Assembly: GCA_036877525.1 (NCBI GenBank) | Contig: JAZGTH010000001.1 | Location: 13,106,001 to 13,170,000, forward strand | Source of the DNA: Chromobotia macracanthus | Taxonomy: Eukaryota > Chordata > Actinopteri > Cypriniformes > Botiidae | Direction of reading: 5' to 3' | Length of the DNA stretch: 64,000 nucleotides | Part shown: positions 38,742 through 51,150 of the stretch, one piece after another | Layout: the number at the start of each line of letters is the position of its first letter | Numbering within the stretch: position 1 is the stretch's first letter | Notes under the pieces: generated by a model | Database searches by the model: none | Seen by the model: the letters and a program-made list of their open reading frames with translations, nothing else | Told to the model about the DNA's origin: nothing | Translations under genes and position numbers: made by a program

Positions 38742-41700
38742 TTACTTTGGCGATCTGGGTGGGATGTTTTGCTCTTTTCCACTGCGTCGGCTGTATCCCG
38801 ACTGTGGAGAGAAGCGCCGACTCTGAGGGGGCCGTCTCTGTTGCTCTCTGAGCTTAAAGCCGGCCCCTCTTGGAGCATAGCCACGCTGGTAACCAGTCTG
38901 CTCTCTGGATGTCCGACCTTCACTTCCTTTTTCCAGCTTGTCACTGGGGCTGCAGCGGGACGAGGCTGGAGCTTCTGCTTTGTTGACACGAAGCTCGCGT
39001 AGCGGTTGGTTAGCAGTGGGTGAGGGGGTTGGGCTGGGCGGGGCTACCGGTGCAGGGGGAGGGTCTTTGGGGGGCCTCTGACAAACCTCTGCATAGCTCA
39101 GCTTCCGAGGCTCCTGGAACCACAATCAATAAAACCTTTTAAATAAACAATTTCCTTGTTTTGACCTACAGAAATGAAAATTCAGGCTGCAAAGTTTGAT
39201 TTAGTATGAAGTTTACCTGTGCAGGTGTGCTTGTGGGAATGAGTGGGGTAGACACAGTGTTTGAAGTTGATTGGGTGCGTGAAGGTTTGGGGGCAGGAAC
39301 AGGCTGAACAGGGCTTGCAGTTATTGATGAGTTTAGAGGTACATCAGGCATCTGAGCCTCTTTCTCTTGCATCTTCACTTGATGTGACACACTACAGGGC
39401 AAAAAAAAGGATTTCAAATTTCACTCACACTGCCTCTTGAACATACTTCATATTCCATATTCTTCTTATTTGTAATGAATTACTTTCCAATTTCCATTTA
39501 TTTCACAGACAAAGCTACAGTATGGCTTTAGAAGAACCTCCAAATGTATTCCACAGAAGAAAGTGAATTAAAATCACTTGGGAATGCTATAAACGAAAGT
39601 CAATATTGTTACAATTTACAAGCAATGTGATAAACTAGATCATCGTAGGGGAGCTGTGATTCTATTTAGAAACAGTTTCTCTGAAATAGAGGAATCAGTG
39701 GTATATGAATGCACCTTGAGGCAGGTGTGTCCTGCTTTGTGGCGTGGACCTTTGGTGCTTGAGAAGGTGGTGCTGTCAACTGCGCATCCACCTGACAAGT
39801 TCCAGGATCATGGCTAACATCTGGCTTATTAACATCCGGCTTATTAACATCCGGCTAAAAGACAGGCAGACAAATGCAACTTCATTACTTTAGTATATAA
39901 CCGAGATGCTTCAAGGCTAAGTAAAATAAAATGTAACAGAATATTGACAATTATTTCATATTACACATCACAATTTAAAATGAGGACTGAAACAGTGAGT
40001 TATCAATCACTCACAACATGCTTATATCAACGCAATATACTGAGTATATAAAATAAAAAGATCTGGTTTATTAATATGGTGTCTCATCACCATAGTAAAC
40101 ATGCATGAAGCAGATCTTTATACCTTGTCCTTATTGATGCCTTTAACTACATCTGCCATGCAATTCTCCAACACGGGTTCTGTTTGCATGGCCACACCCG
40201 GCAGATGGCTCGGCACGCCCCCTGGCAATGGCGGGAAGTTAGTGGCTGCAAGGTCAAACTTGGGGGTCGGAGCTTTTACCTCCATTTCAGGATGCTGCCT
40301 CTGCAGGTGGAAAATCAGTTTTAAATTAAATTAAAGAAACGGAGAATAAATTAATAAAAACAAACGTGTTCCTGGACCTACCGCTCTTTCATCATCTCTT
40401 CTTCTCCTCATGCCACGATAGCTTCCTCTCCTGCACACATCAGATGATGTTAAAACACTCCTGTCATCAAAAGTACTATCACTCAGACTTTAGACAGAAA
40501 GAAAAAGAAACAGATAGAGAAAGAGATACATGATCAGAGGAAAGAAAAGAAACTCCTACAGCCTCGCTCCCCTCTATGTGCTTAGACTACCATCAGTGTC
40601 AATACAAATCTGCCACTGTGGTGTAAATCTGTACAAATGTAGTTTCTAAGAAAGGCACAGGGCCATGAAACATTTGTCCAACCACTGCATTCAGTCAATG
40701 CAAGTATAGAATTCCTATTCATTTTGGAGGCGTGGCTTTGGAGAGTGTTCTGAAGGGAGGGTGGGATCTTAAGCTTTCAAAGCTAGCATCTTCGAAACCT
40801 ATCATTAAGGGCCATTCAGACAAATAGCAACAAACTGTCTAGAAATGTGGAATTTTTTTAAACAATTAACTATGATCACAACAGCAGTTATGACGAGATT
40901 TTAAAAGCTAGCCACTATAATAAAAAAAAAAAAAAAAAGCAGCCACTTGACAAGCTATAGCAAGAATGTCACTGTCAGCTGTTTGATGGGGTATTCACAC
41001 ATACAAAAGAGCAGTAAATTAGAGCAGGATGCATCACGTCTGCGTTGTGTTCTGTACTGACGAACCTGGTGCGGCCACTGAGGTCTGAGTGGTGGTTCTC
41101 TCTAGGGGAAGTTGGAGGTTCAGAGAGGGAAGCGCTGGTGTCCGAATTAGGCGTGCACGGGGGCTGAGGACTGCCGGTCCCAGATAGAGACTCCATCACC
41201 TGACCCCCGTCAGATCGAGGCTGTGGCTTCACATGGTTTCTGCACAAAGAGAAAAATCTGAGCTTCCTCAGAACTGGCAGCAAGTACCTACAGCCTTCAC
41301 TCCATAGCCAGAGGAAAGCTGAGTAAACAAGTGGATAACAGTTTGTCCAGCTGGGTTTTAAGAACAATATCTCTGGCTGTGTGAACGGGCTTCACAAATG
41401 CTACACATGAAATGTGTCTGACTGAGAAATTCCTGAAAATGATACCATTTCACAACCAATAACTGCTAAAATTTATCCACAAAAATTTTGCTGTTGAGAT
41501 GAATTGACATAAGGCTAATAGCGCTCTCCCAGGATTAGAGTAGTGATTGTTTCCATTAGCAGGAAATTAAAGAAACAGTGGGTTAATTTAAATGTGTTAG
41601 ATTACACAATATTTGATTTGGCAAATACCCTAACTGCAGTTTCTTTTGGCTCATTGTGTTTCACATACCAAAATATGGCTGATTTTTAGTTATTAAAATT

Positions 41701-44700
41701 ATGACCGGAGGAGGAAAAAAATTTTTTTTTACTTATATACAAAGTTGTCTCATTTGCCATTAAGCTGGCATTATTAATAGCCTTCAGCAGCATTTCTCTA
41801 GACACAATCAGGAACATCTCGTATATAGACCAAGTGATGATGCATGCAAGGTCATGTGATGATGATAAAGCAGTGACATCCACCGCTCAAGCTGGTGCAG
41901 GCATCAAGCTTTAACATGCTGCTTTCAGTCGAGTCATGATGGAGTCATTTATTATGCATCAGCTGTGGCTCATACTTTCAACCACCACAATTCTATCCAC
42001 CATTTTCCTGAACACAGAAGATCCCCGCGCTTCATACCGGAAGCCTGTTGTCATTTTCCCATAAGTGTTTCACATTTACACTTTCCTTTCAATTGTATTA
42101 ACATGAGTAAAGTGTGCTGTTTTCATAGGAAATTGCATACAAGTACAGCTGACTAGTGTTCAAACAACTATAAAATAACAGTCAGCTTAATGTTTTTTTC
42201 GTCCTGCTCTGTGTAAGATGCACAGAGACAAATTATGTTGTATTGTAAATTATATTTACAATTACATGATTTTCAATAAGACTCATCATGGCGGCATTCA
42301 GTGTTTTTTCAGAAAAGGGTGAATTGGTCATTTTCTAGATTCAGCATGGTCCTTTCCTCAGGTTAAGATGTTGAAAGACATTTCAATCCCTACAAGGCAG
42401 TTTGGGCATTTGCAATTTAAGAACCAGAAGTATGAACGCGCATGAGATGATTTTTCATATTAAATATTTAAAGAAAGAGTGAAGCACATCTACCTGAAGG
42501 CATTGATTACATTCTTTCTGGAATAAAGTGGAAGTCTAGAAAGTGAAAGTGAGACTCAGTTAGTAGAGACACAGAGCTCTGCCTCGCTTCCTGCACCTAA
42601 ACCAGCCAATCACTGAACCCACTGGTCAATGACAGGATGTCCTACTTGCCTATCACATTACATACACATACATTTGAGGCGTTGCTTTTCAAAGCTAGCC
42701 TCGCCTAAACTGCCTACCCTCAATTTTGGGAGGTTCTTCAATTGTGGGCACTATAGAGCCTGTTTATTTCTCTAAACCTTCCAAATGCTTTTATGAACCA
42801 TTTTCATACTTAAAGATTGAAAGCCTGGTTCTAAAGTTTAACACAGTTTTGACCTTTATAGAACAAAAATAAATGTTTTAATTTAAAAATGCTTGTTGAA
42901 GAAAAACCCTATTGTGTTTTGGCAGAGAGGGACAGAGATAAACTGGGAAAGGAGAGGGCAGTAGGCTGAGGGATCTTACCGGTTGCGGGGGTAGCTGCGT
43001 GTAAGGCTGATTGGAGATGAGCCAGTCTTGTAGGGTCCCGCTGAGCCAAAGCCATTAACAAATGTGCTGTTGGGAAATGGAGCCTGTAAGATGCATCAGA
43101 CACTGCAATTAGCCCAGAGGTCATCAGATTACACAAGCTTAAATCCCCCTTTCTCTCACACAAACCTCAAGTTGCTCCTTACATTAATGTGATATGCTAA
43201 ATAAACCGAATAACCGTTGGCATGGTAACTATTTACCCATGTGAGCTATCCTTACACACTAACTCTTTATACCACACTCCACAGCAGCTAGGCCTGCAAT
43301 CACACCCCTGATTACAAACTCAGAGACCCCACTGAGAATCCATCATCTTAAATCATCAACCTTTTAGACTGCAATGTAAAAAAAACAAGTCTAGTAACTA
43401 GCTTAACTTAACCAACGAAAACGAAACAGTGGACATTCCACAACTGACCCTCAGATCTCATAATCTTTACGCTCATTGGGATGGGAGTCACAGAGATTCT
43501 GAGTAAGACAGAAAGATAAGAAAAAGAGAGAAAGAAAGTGATGAGAGAGAGTAGGAATTCCCAGAATTTTCCTGCTTATTCCCATTTCCCTCTATGCGCT
43601 TAGTGTATCATCACTGGGTCAAGACAAATAAATCTGCTGCTCTGATCTGTCATATTCAGCCACAAAATTAGATCAGACATCCGTGTTTCCCGCACAGCTA
43701 TATATTATTTTATAAATATTTTGGTGAAAGATCCCAATCAAATTCTCACACTTGGGAGATCCTGTATCTCACCTGAACCTCTTAAATCATTTTATTTTGC
43801 ACACTTACAACAACTCATTCAGGTCAAAGCTGAAGTTCTCACCAGTGGCGTTTCAAAGTAAGGGGTGGGTGAGGGGGTCCAGGTGTGGGGCAGAAGGCTG
43901 TAGAGGGGGTACTGCTGCGGGGGCTGGTACACCTGCTGCAGGTACACTGGAGATGTGTACTGTGATGGAGGAGTAGAGTACATGCTTGAGTCCACAGCCC
44001 CATAAGTGTTCTTGGCAAAGAAAGTGTTGGCCTTGATGCGTGCCTATATTACAAAAACATACACACAAATAATACAAGAGAACATACAAAAGATAAGTTT
44101 CCTTTGGTAATGAAATCAAAGATGAAATTACTTGCACTTATCAAAAAGAACAAACCAAGACACACAACTATTTTTATAAAAAAAAAGCATATTCCATTTA
44201 TTAGAGAGGGTTGACTTACATCTATAAATAGAAACAACCGACCAAGGCAAAAACACCTCGATTTGTGACGAGTATGGGCTTACATAATTGCATAAACTGT
44301 CTACAGGGTTGTTCCTATAGATTACATAATATAGTGTAACTGGTCACTTATTGGTTAACAGAGATGAATACATCAGAACATAATGTATATAAACAATTAC
44401 AAAGCAGCCAAACTTGAAACTAATCTTGAGTGCTCACATTCATGTCCATTCACAAACACACGACTGAACATGACTGGTCAGTCTTATCAGACTACAAGAC
44501 TGAGTGGTCATGAACTAAGGTGACTGGGTGTATGTAAACGGAAGGCCAGGCACGTACACAAACAGGGTGCTTATATTACAACTGACCTAGCAAACATGCA
44601 CAGCAGCACACTGAGTGTACACTCACCATAATTGGTTTGCCCTGAAAGGTTTTGACTTCCTCACGTAAATACCGGTGTGCCTGTCAAGTGAAACAATGCA

Positions 44701-47700
44701 AGTTAGTCCAGACAACCAATCAATAATACTAAATTTACCTAGTATGAAAAACTGTCATTCCTTTTAAAAAATATGTTGGAAGAACTTGTGCATTAAAACT
44801 TTGTGCATAGTGAAATATCTATGAAGGCCCCACAGTTTCTGTGTATCGTACCTGCTGTGCATCAGTGTCCGACTGGAAGGTGATATACCAGTTATTGTTG
44901 TGCGCAAACTCCACGCTGATTACCGGCGGACACTTGTCACTTTTAAACAGTGCCTCCACCTCCTGACAAACAGACACAGGCATCAGTCAGCCATTGAAAG
45001 AACTAGTGAAAACTACAGAGAAACTACAGGCCAGTTATCCCTCAGATCTCATAATCTCACGGTCATTAGGGCAAAATCCACTGTACCGAGAGAGAATAAG
45101 GGAGATAAGAGTTGAAGTAATAGATTCAGAGTGAGTGCGAGAGAGGGGAAGAGAGAAAAAGAGAGTGAGTGCGAGAGAGGGGGAGAGAGAAAAAGAGAGA
45201 GTGAGAGAGAGATCATCTCTACAGCATCGGTGGTTCTGGATCCTTCCAAGCGCGATACTGATCATCACTGGGGTAACTAAAAATTACAACAAATCTCCTC
45301 TGGGGCTGCAATGTCTTGCATTTATATCATTAAACTGCAAGGGTTTTAATTTATTAAACTGTACCTCAACAGGCGTGGTCTCAGGTACTTCTCTGAGGAT
45401 GATAATGCATCGTTTGTGGTTAGGCCTCACCTTCTCACCTTTCTCATCTACTTGCACCATGGGAGAAGCTAAACAGAACAGATAACAAATAACCTTATTT
45501 ACATGCAAGTAACAAGCAAGACAAAGCTAGGTAACAATGTTACCCTTACCTCGTAGCACCTCAAGTATCAGGTCCATATCAGTCGTTAGCAGTTTGACTC
45601 CCTCCATGCTTGCAATGGTCCAGATGGGGACAAACTGATCGCTGTCCATCTGAGACATCAGATAAAGGTCCTTGGAGAGATTCTCCCTACAAAACATTCA
45701 ACATGTTTTAACAAAACGTACAGCCTGTTACTTAATATAGACACACAGAAGAAAACAGCACCTTGTACAGTGCAATGGCAAAATAAAGACAGAAAGTTAT
45801 GTTGCTGATTGGTCAACAAACATGATTCATTCATGAAGTAGCACAGCTTTGACCTCTTCACTGAAATACTATTTGCATCAGTGCAACACCAGCAGCTAAT
45901 GATTATGTTGCATAGCAACATGTTGTTACAGTTTATACACAAGGGACTTGTTGCACACAATATTTTTTAATTACACCAGTTCCTATTCTGCACACAACAA
46001 TCAGAAAACTGCCCAACAACAGCATCAGTATCAATGAGATTAACACAATCATTTCCACTGTGACAGGCCCATCATTACATTGTTTAATTACAGGAGGAGA
46101 AAATGTCTTTCAAGCACTGAGTAAATAAGCTTTGCTTTACTGTTCGGGTGATTAAGAATTTCCATCCGTCCCTTATGTACTTATGTAAAAAGTAATTACA
46201 TAATCTGGGGAAGCAGGTGTGAGTGTGTCTGGTCAAACTGTAGGCGTTACCTGGAGAAGCAAAACTCCAGCTGTTTCTTCAGCGACTCCTTCAGACTCTC
46301 CTCAGACAGAGGCTGCTCCTCAATCACCTCACCCTCAACTGAAGGTGTACACACACAATGACAATCGGTTACTAGGCAACACTGATGGAATTAAACTGTT
46401 GCAGTGGGCGTGTCACACTCTCAAACCTGGTTCGTAGAGCGGGTAATCCAGTTCTGCAGACTCCATACCGTTCAACATGCAGCCGTCTAAAGGAGGGGCA
46501 CCATTATTGACACTGAACTCCTTAAAGCCTTGAAAGAGGAAATGTAATAGAAAAGCAGAGGTTGTTCTTTAATGCTCTCTACTGTGCGTAATACATAATT
46601 CATTCCTTTAGATCTCATAATCTCACAGTCATTAGGGCAGACCCACTCCACTGCGAGAAAAGTCAGAAGAAAAAAAAAAGAGACAAAAACAAAATTAAGG
46701 AAATGGGATACAGAGGAGAAACGAGAATGAAAGATCTCTACAGCAGAAGTGGTTCTGGGTCCTTCCAAGCACATTACTGATCATCACTAGGGTACAAGCA
46801 AACTTGTGGTAATGTCATGTTAGAAATTACTTTTAATAGGATCCTTATGTGCTCAAATGACAAACAACATACATACCCTCCAAATCCACAGCGGGGGCAG
46901 CATCTGCTTGTGGCCATTGGCATGTCTCGGTGACCGCCTCTGGAGCCTGGGTGGTTGGGGCAGATACTTCCTGCCACACTTTAGCGTTGGGATTCAGACC
47001 GGCCCCCTTGGTGGTCACCTTGAAAACAAGGTTAAAATAAGCATGGTTAACAAAACGACCAACTTTATTATCAGATTCTCACACTATGACGAAATGAAAA
47101 CAGCAGACATCTGGCAACATTAACCAAACAGAAACCAAGCTTTTTGTAATCTCAATTGTGCAATTTAAACAAACGCTTCTGGCCATTCTGTAACCCATTT
47201 TCATGTCGTCTGAAATGGACATTTCTGGCTATCAGCATCTTTTTCCAGTACATTTAGGATCTTATCAAACTTCGATTATTGTTTAATGAACTCACAACTT
47301 GATGCAGTTGGGCGTCAGTGCATTAGACAACCACTTATCCACCCAGTTTCAAAACATAATGTGACCACAAAAACAAACGCGTAGAAAAAAAAAATTGCAG
47401 AAGAATATCAGAAGAACACATTATGTTTCTGAGACCTTTGTATATATAAACATCAACAGCATTGAAATGCATCAGAAGCGACGCTATCAGTTTCACATGA
47501 CACGCCGAGGCACAAACTACAGCCGTGCTTCACTTTACTGTAAAGTCAAGCCATTCACATTGGCATGCTCAACCACACAATCTGTGCCACAACCTTGGCG
47601 AAGGGCATATGAAGAGCAAGTTGGGGGCGAGACAGTCACGGGCTCCAACAGATCACATTTCACGAACAGTGGAGCCACAGAGTTGTTGTTACAGAGCGTT

Positions 47701-48343
47701 TCCTGTCAACTTTGTACCGCAGCGCCTGATAAAGGATAAATCTCATTCAGTATGTATTAGTTACCCGCCGCAAGACTCGATGCACACGGGCAGGAGGTTT
47801 TAAATAGCCGGCCTTTCACCCATTTAATCTGATTAGTAATCCACGTCCACTCTAATAAACCAGAGCGAGAGTTCAGGGTAAAGAGCTACAAACCTGCATC
47901 TGAAAGGCAGCCAGGTTAACCAGACTACAGCTTTATTGGATTGAAACGCGCTAAAGTTAGCTTGAATTAAAAGCAGAGCTATTTCGTCGCTACGGTAACC
48001 ATTTGTTGGCTGCCACGAACTTAAATTGTGAAATTTTACTACAAAGCGGCATTTTGTAATAAGAAGAGGTCGGCTAAATAGCTAGCATTTGTTGCGCGCA
48101 CGTGCATCTTTCAGTGTCGACTGACCACACGTAGCAATTCAACGGAACCGCTTATCGCTAACTACCCATTTCTATATAGAAATACCAAAACCAGCCATGC
48201 CCGTCGTAAATGCGTTCAAGAACAGCATCAAAATCTGTATCTAACTCGTGGCAGGCGCCATCTAACTCAACACATGCCCCTCCTGAAGATCATTCGCGGT
48301 GGCCAAAATGACCTCGTTAACTTACCTCCACAAACAGCAGCAT
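38742..48343 (-). CDS. larp4: LARP4, La-related protein 4 (17 coding exons)
   Basis: Joined exons, 5' to 3': 48326-48343, 46877-47018, 46427-46528, 46251-46338, 45550-45686, 45365-45468, 44852-44962, 44627-44680, 43843-44043, 42980-43083, 42494-42535, 41066-41239, 40382-40430, 40124-40300, 39715-39854, 39217-39391, 38742-39113; 729 aa in one frame (human 724). Seen: MLLFVE start with A at -3; LNPNAKVWQEV at 14-24, the PAM2w motif with Trp that binds the MLLE domain of poly(A)-binding protein; La motif at about 98-165 (KKQLEFCFSRENLSKDLYL, MSQMDSDQFVPIWT); RRM at about 180-255 (KRCIIILREVPETTP, NNNWYITFQSDTDAQQ, REEVKTFQGKPIM); RG-rich RGMRRRRDD; KFDLAATNFPPLPG; and the conserved tail EPRKLSYAEVCQ to PPRSPK. 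Known role: cytoplasmic binding of poly(A) and PABP, protecting mRNA 3' ends and aiding translation. LARP4 rather than LARP4B fits MLLFVE and the tail. Confidence 0.96.
40485..40640 (+). repeat. Purine-core LARP4-intron repeat, copy 1
   Basis: A GA-rich core (gacagaaagaaaaagaaaca) is followed by cccctctatgtgcttagact and accatcagtgtcaatacaaa. The same order occurs at 43.45-43.65 kb. Related copies with the same left end lie at 45.0 and 46.6 kb. Diverged copy. Confidence 0.45.
40650..40800 (+). repeat. Dispersed GCTAGC-type repeat, copy 3
   Basis: aaggcacagggccatgaaac, gaggcgtggctttggagagt, gagggtgggatcttaagctt and tcaaagctagc match the copy at 31685-31935. It lies in a LARP4 intron. Confidence 0.65.
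42628..42735 (+). repeat. Dispersed GCTAGC-type repeat, copy 4
   Basis: aggatgtcctacttgcctat, gaggcgttgcttttcaaagc and tagcctcgcctaaactgcct match the other copies. Truncated. It lies in the LARP4 intron next to the 42-nt exon at 42494-42535. Confidence 0.6.
43447..43650 (+). repeat. Purine-core LARP4-intron repeat, copy 2
   Basis: It begins cagatctcataatctttacg ctcattggg, passes through a GA-rich core, and ends ccctctatgcgcttagtgta tcatcactgggtcaagac. It links the left end seen at 45.0 and 46.6 kb with the right end seen at 40.6 kb. Confidence 0.55.
45040..45276 (+). repeat. Purine-core LARP4-intron repeat, copy 3
   Basis: cagatctcataatctcacgg tcattagggc starts the unit; a (GA)n tract (45127-45211) forms the core; tggttctggatccttccaag and actgatcatcactggggtaa end it. 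It lies in the LARP4 intron between exons 44852-44962 and 45365-45468. Confidence 0.65.
46607..46795 (+). repeat. Purine-core LARP4-intron repeat, copy 4
   Basis: tagatctcataatctcacag tcattagggc, a purine core, then tggttctgggtccttccaag and actgatcatcactagggtac. The ends are nearly identical to the copy at 45040-45276 while the core differs. LARP4 intron 2. Confidence 0.65.
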
Positions 48344-48750
48344 GGTCTTGCCCCTGACAACGTTATCACTCGCTATGCACCCTGCAGATGATTAAGTCTA
48401 GCTCCCGATAACGTGACACTAGGTTCCGCTTCTCTTTGGTCGAACCGAGAGCACAAATTCACTGCCGGCGACTCATGCAACAGCACCTTTCGCTCCGCGT
48501 AAGCATCGAAACGGCGCTTATGGAGTCTGCGAGCTCGTCTCTTCCTTCACCTCTTTTGTGATCACATGCAGCAGCACACTTTGAATAACTCCCGCCCTCC
48601 GTTACGGGATTGGTACGTACACGAATACGTCACAAGAAATGCCCGTATCATTGGCGCACACTCGTGTCTGTCAAACTTGTGTTCAAGTTACCGGAACTGA
48701 AACCTCTGCCACCGAGATCGCGGCTGAGCACGTGGCGAGAGACGAGACGA
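48344..48750 (-). promoter_or_regulatory. larp4: LARP4 5'UTR and main promoter
   Basis: CpG-containing DNA directly above the LARP4 ATG (48341-48343). It holds a CRE-like TACGTCAC near 48626-48633 and an E-box CACGTG near 48730. No TATA box is evident near the ATG. The transcription start is not defined. Confidence 0.5.
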
Positions 48751-49168
48751 GCCTGAGCAAATGAATTAAAGTTGTTTTCAAATGAAAAAGTACAATTGAT
48801 ACCAATTACATTTATTTCCAAACGTTAACGTGCCAAATAAGGGTCCGATTTGTGTATTGCGTGTTGTTGTATAATGGGGTGTAATATCATTATGTCACGA
48901 GGCATCACGTAGTACCTAGAAAACCCAACTCGAGCACCATGGTGACAGGATGTTAATGGCTGCATCCACTGTGATTTCTGGGTGTGATAGACTGATACTG
49001 GCTTTTAGATTGAAAGCTAAAATGCAGTAAGACTAGCCAGAAACTTGAGAAGCCCATATGGGTATTTTACAATTGTGTTATGAAAATGTAGGTTGTTGTT
49101 GACAGGCGAGTAATATAATAAAAGGAGCCATTTTGTTTAACACAACCAATATTTAACACACACATATT

Positions 49169-49171
<3 letters not shown>

Positions 49172-49216
<45 letters not shown>

Positions 49217-49338
49217 TTTTTTTTTTTTAATAAAAAAATAAATAAAAAACATACATACATAAAAAAAAAACACATCTTAAATATATACATATACGTGTGT
49301 GTACGTGTATATATATATATATATATATATAAAAAAAC

Positions 49339-49378
<40 letters not shown>
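49172..49378. repeat. Composite low-complexity block: poly(A), poly(T), (TA)n, (CA)n
   Basis: About 40 A run straight into about 16 T, followed by A-rich spacers, about 11 TA units (49308-49330) and about 20 CA units (49339-49377). The A-T junction can fold back. Exact lengths in such a block are unreliable. Confidence 0.9.
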
Positions 49379-49380
<2 letters not shown>

Positions 49381-49719
49381 AAAGTCCAAAGACAGCTACG
49401 AAAATATATCCATTTGCAGGAGTATCGGATCCATAGCTTGGTACCAGAAGAACCACATTAGTACCATATTAGCATCACTGCACCATGGTACCACCACAGA
49501 ACATTCTGTAGAAGTTAAAGGCTTCATGTTAAATCATCCAATCTACACAACAGATCCTGCCACACAGCATTAAATTCTTCCTGCCATAGTCATGATGACC
49601 AAGCACCTCAAGCCTTTTTAACATTTAACACCACCGCTATCACTCAGAGCCACGGCCAGACAATCAGCTCAATTAACACACTAGTTATTAGAACAGAGAT
49701 TAGCCTTTTGTCTCTTTTC

Positions 49720-49967
49720 TAAAGGGATAGTCACCCAGAAACGAAACAGTTCCCATTATTTATTCACCCTCATGTTATTTCAAACCTCCATGATTATTTC
49801 TTCTGTGAAATACAAAAGTATTTTGAGAAATGTCTCATCGTCCATACAATGGAAGTCAATGGATGCCAGTTTTGTTTAGTTAGCAAGATTACTCAAAATA
49901 TAATTTTTCCTTCTTCAAAAGCAAAAGTCATACAGGTTTGGAATGACATGATAGTAAGTAAATAATA
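49720..49967. mobile_element. TTAAAGGGATAGTT-type MITE, copy 6
   Basis: The left arm is CTAAAGGGATAGTCACCCAG followed by ttattcaccctcatgttatt. The middle holds acaatggaagtcaatggatg, the family centre. The right arm is catacaggtttggaatgaca. A nearly complete copy lacking the last terminal bases. Confidence 0.8.
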
Positions 49968-50449
49968 GAATAAATCACAAAAATCAACTCTTATTCCATT
50001 TATCTGCATTTTTCTTTACAATTACAGTTAAAAATATAGTTAACTGTAGTATCACGTAATTAAACCTTACATACTTAGTTAATTGTAACCCAAAACAAAC
50101 TCTTTGGTGGTCGCAAACTGTCAACCTTAACTTGGGTCATAGCTTACTTCATTATAGAGATCTCCGCTAAGCAGGATATAAACACGTGCTTTGTCATTTA
50201 TGTGCACAAGGCTTGGGTTAAAAAAAAATGTCTGTTGCTTAGCAATGTCTTACCTACGTCCGACTCAAAGCCATGGCTTATACTTCATCCTTACTAAGCG
50301 TTTATCGATCTCACCGATTTCAGTGGATCGATAACTTTGTATGAATTTATAACCTGGTTAGCTCGAATGGACGAGTAGTCTAGTTTGTAAACAGATTACA
50401 ATTTGGTACTCATTCCAATAGTCCGACGACTAGTTATGACCGTCATTAT

Positions 50450-51150
50450 GTGGTTTGTTTAAAATGTTAGGATGTAAACGAAAGATTAACGACCTGCCTT
50501 CAAGTGCATTTAACACAGACACGGTAATATCGCGCTTAGAGGAGGGTGAAATGGGTTGTGCCGATTCAGCACCGCAGGCCCGAGCTTACCATGCCGCCCT
50601 GGTTCTCGCCGGTTTTCTCTTGATCTCGTACGACTGATCCCGGCTCGTCCTCCTCCTTCTGTTGAAGTTGACCGCTACACTCCGAAGTCATCGGCTGCCT
50701 TTCGCTCTCCACCTGCCGGCCCCAATCCGCGATCAAGCGCCGCGCACCTCCTCGCCGCTCCGCCACTCCTCACGCCGGCTGAATGCAACAAGCACTTGCT
50801 CTAGCTAGTTAGGGTTGGTTTGTCTTACCTTCTCGAAAGAAACGAAGGGCAACGAGGGAGCTGCGCTAACGCTTAATCTCGCGGATCTATCTTTAGTATC
50901 GGTCTACTTCATATCCTAGTAAGATTTAACAAACCGGGGAATCAGCGAGCTGACAGACGGCACAAATTCACACCGCCACCGTCCCGACAGACAATGCGAC
51001 CACCCCCTCCATCGCGCTCGCTCTTCCCTGGCAACAGTGCGCAACACGCGCCGCACCGCATAGCAACCAGCGGGCGCGCTCGCCGCATAGCGACAGAAGC
51101 TCCGCGAAACCGCAGCCGGGCAACTCCTACAAATCATGACACAGCGAATA
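50450..51150. promoter_or_regulatory. CpG island, probable second LARP4 promoter
   Basis: GC- and CpG-rich compared with flanks. On the minus strand it has two good donors: ATG|GTAAGC (exon edge 50590) and GAGAAG|GTAAGAC (exon edge 50829). Both point toward LARP4, which suggests alternative first exons. No coding gene is recognisable; short open frames here are what GC-rich DNA produces by chance. Confidence 0.5.
50590..50691 (-). CDS. larp4: Candidate alternative LARP4 first coding exon
   Basis: Within a CpG-rich island, an ATG at 50689-50691 opens 34 codons (start MTSECSGQLQQ, end GENQGGM) that stop at a strong donor, ATG|GTAAGC, leaving phase 0. LARP4 exon 2 (46877-47018) also begins in phase 0 (VTTKGAG), so splicing would give a LARP4 with a new N-terminus in place of MLLFVE, keeping PAM2w. 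The MTS start recalls LARP4B. The ATG context (C at -3) is weak, so the exon could instead be untranslated. No RNA evidence; inferred. Confidence 0.4.

Larger units (their letters stand above)
48760..50440. other. LARP4 upstream or intronic DNA without coding exons
   Basis: No gene is supported. It contains a composite low-complexity block (49172-49378) and a MITE (49720-49967); the rest is AT-rich. If the alternative LARP4 first exon at 50590-50691 is used, this is LARP4 intronic sequence. Confidence 0.6.

Noticed and set aside
50692..50766. An upstream extension of the alternative LARP4 exon starting MAERRGG
   Set aside because: The apparent initiator is GTG, not ATG, so nuclear translation would not be expected to start there.
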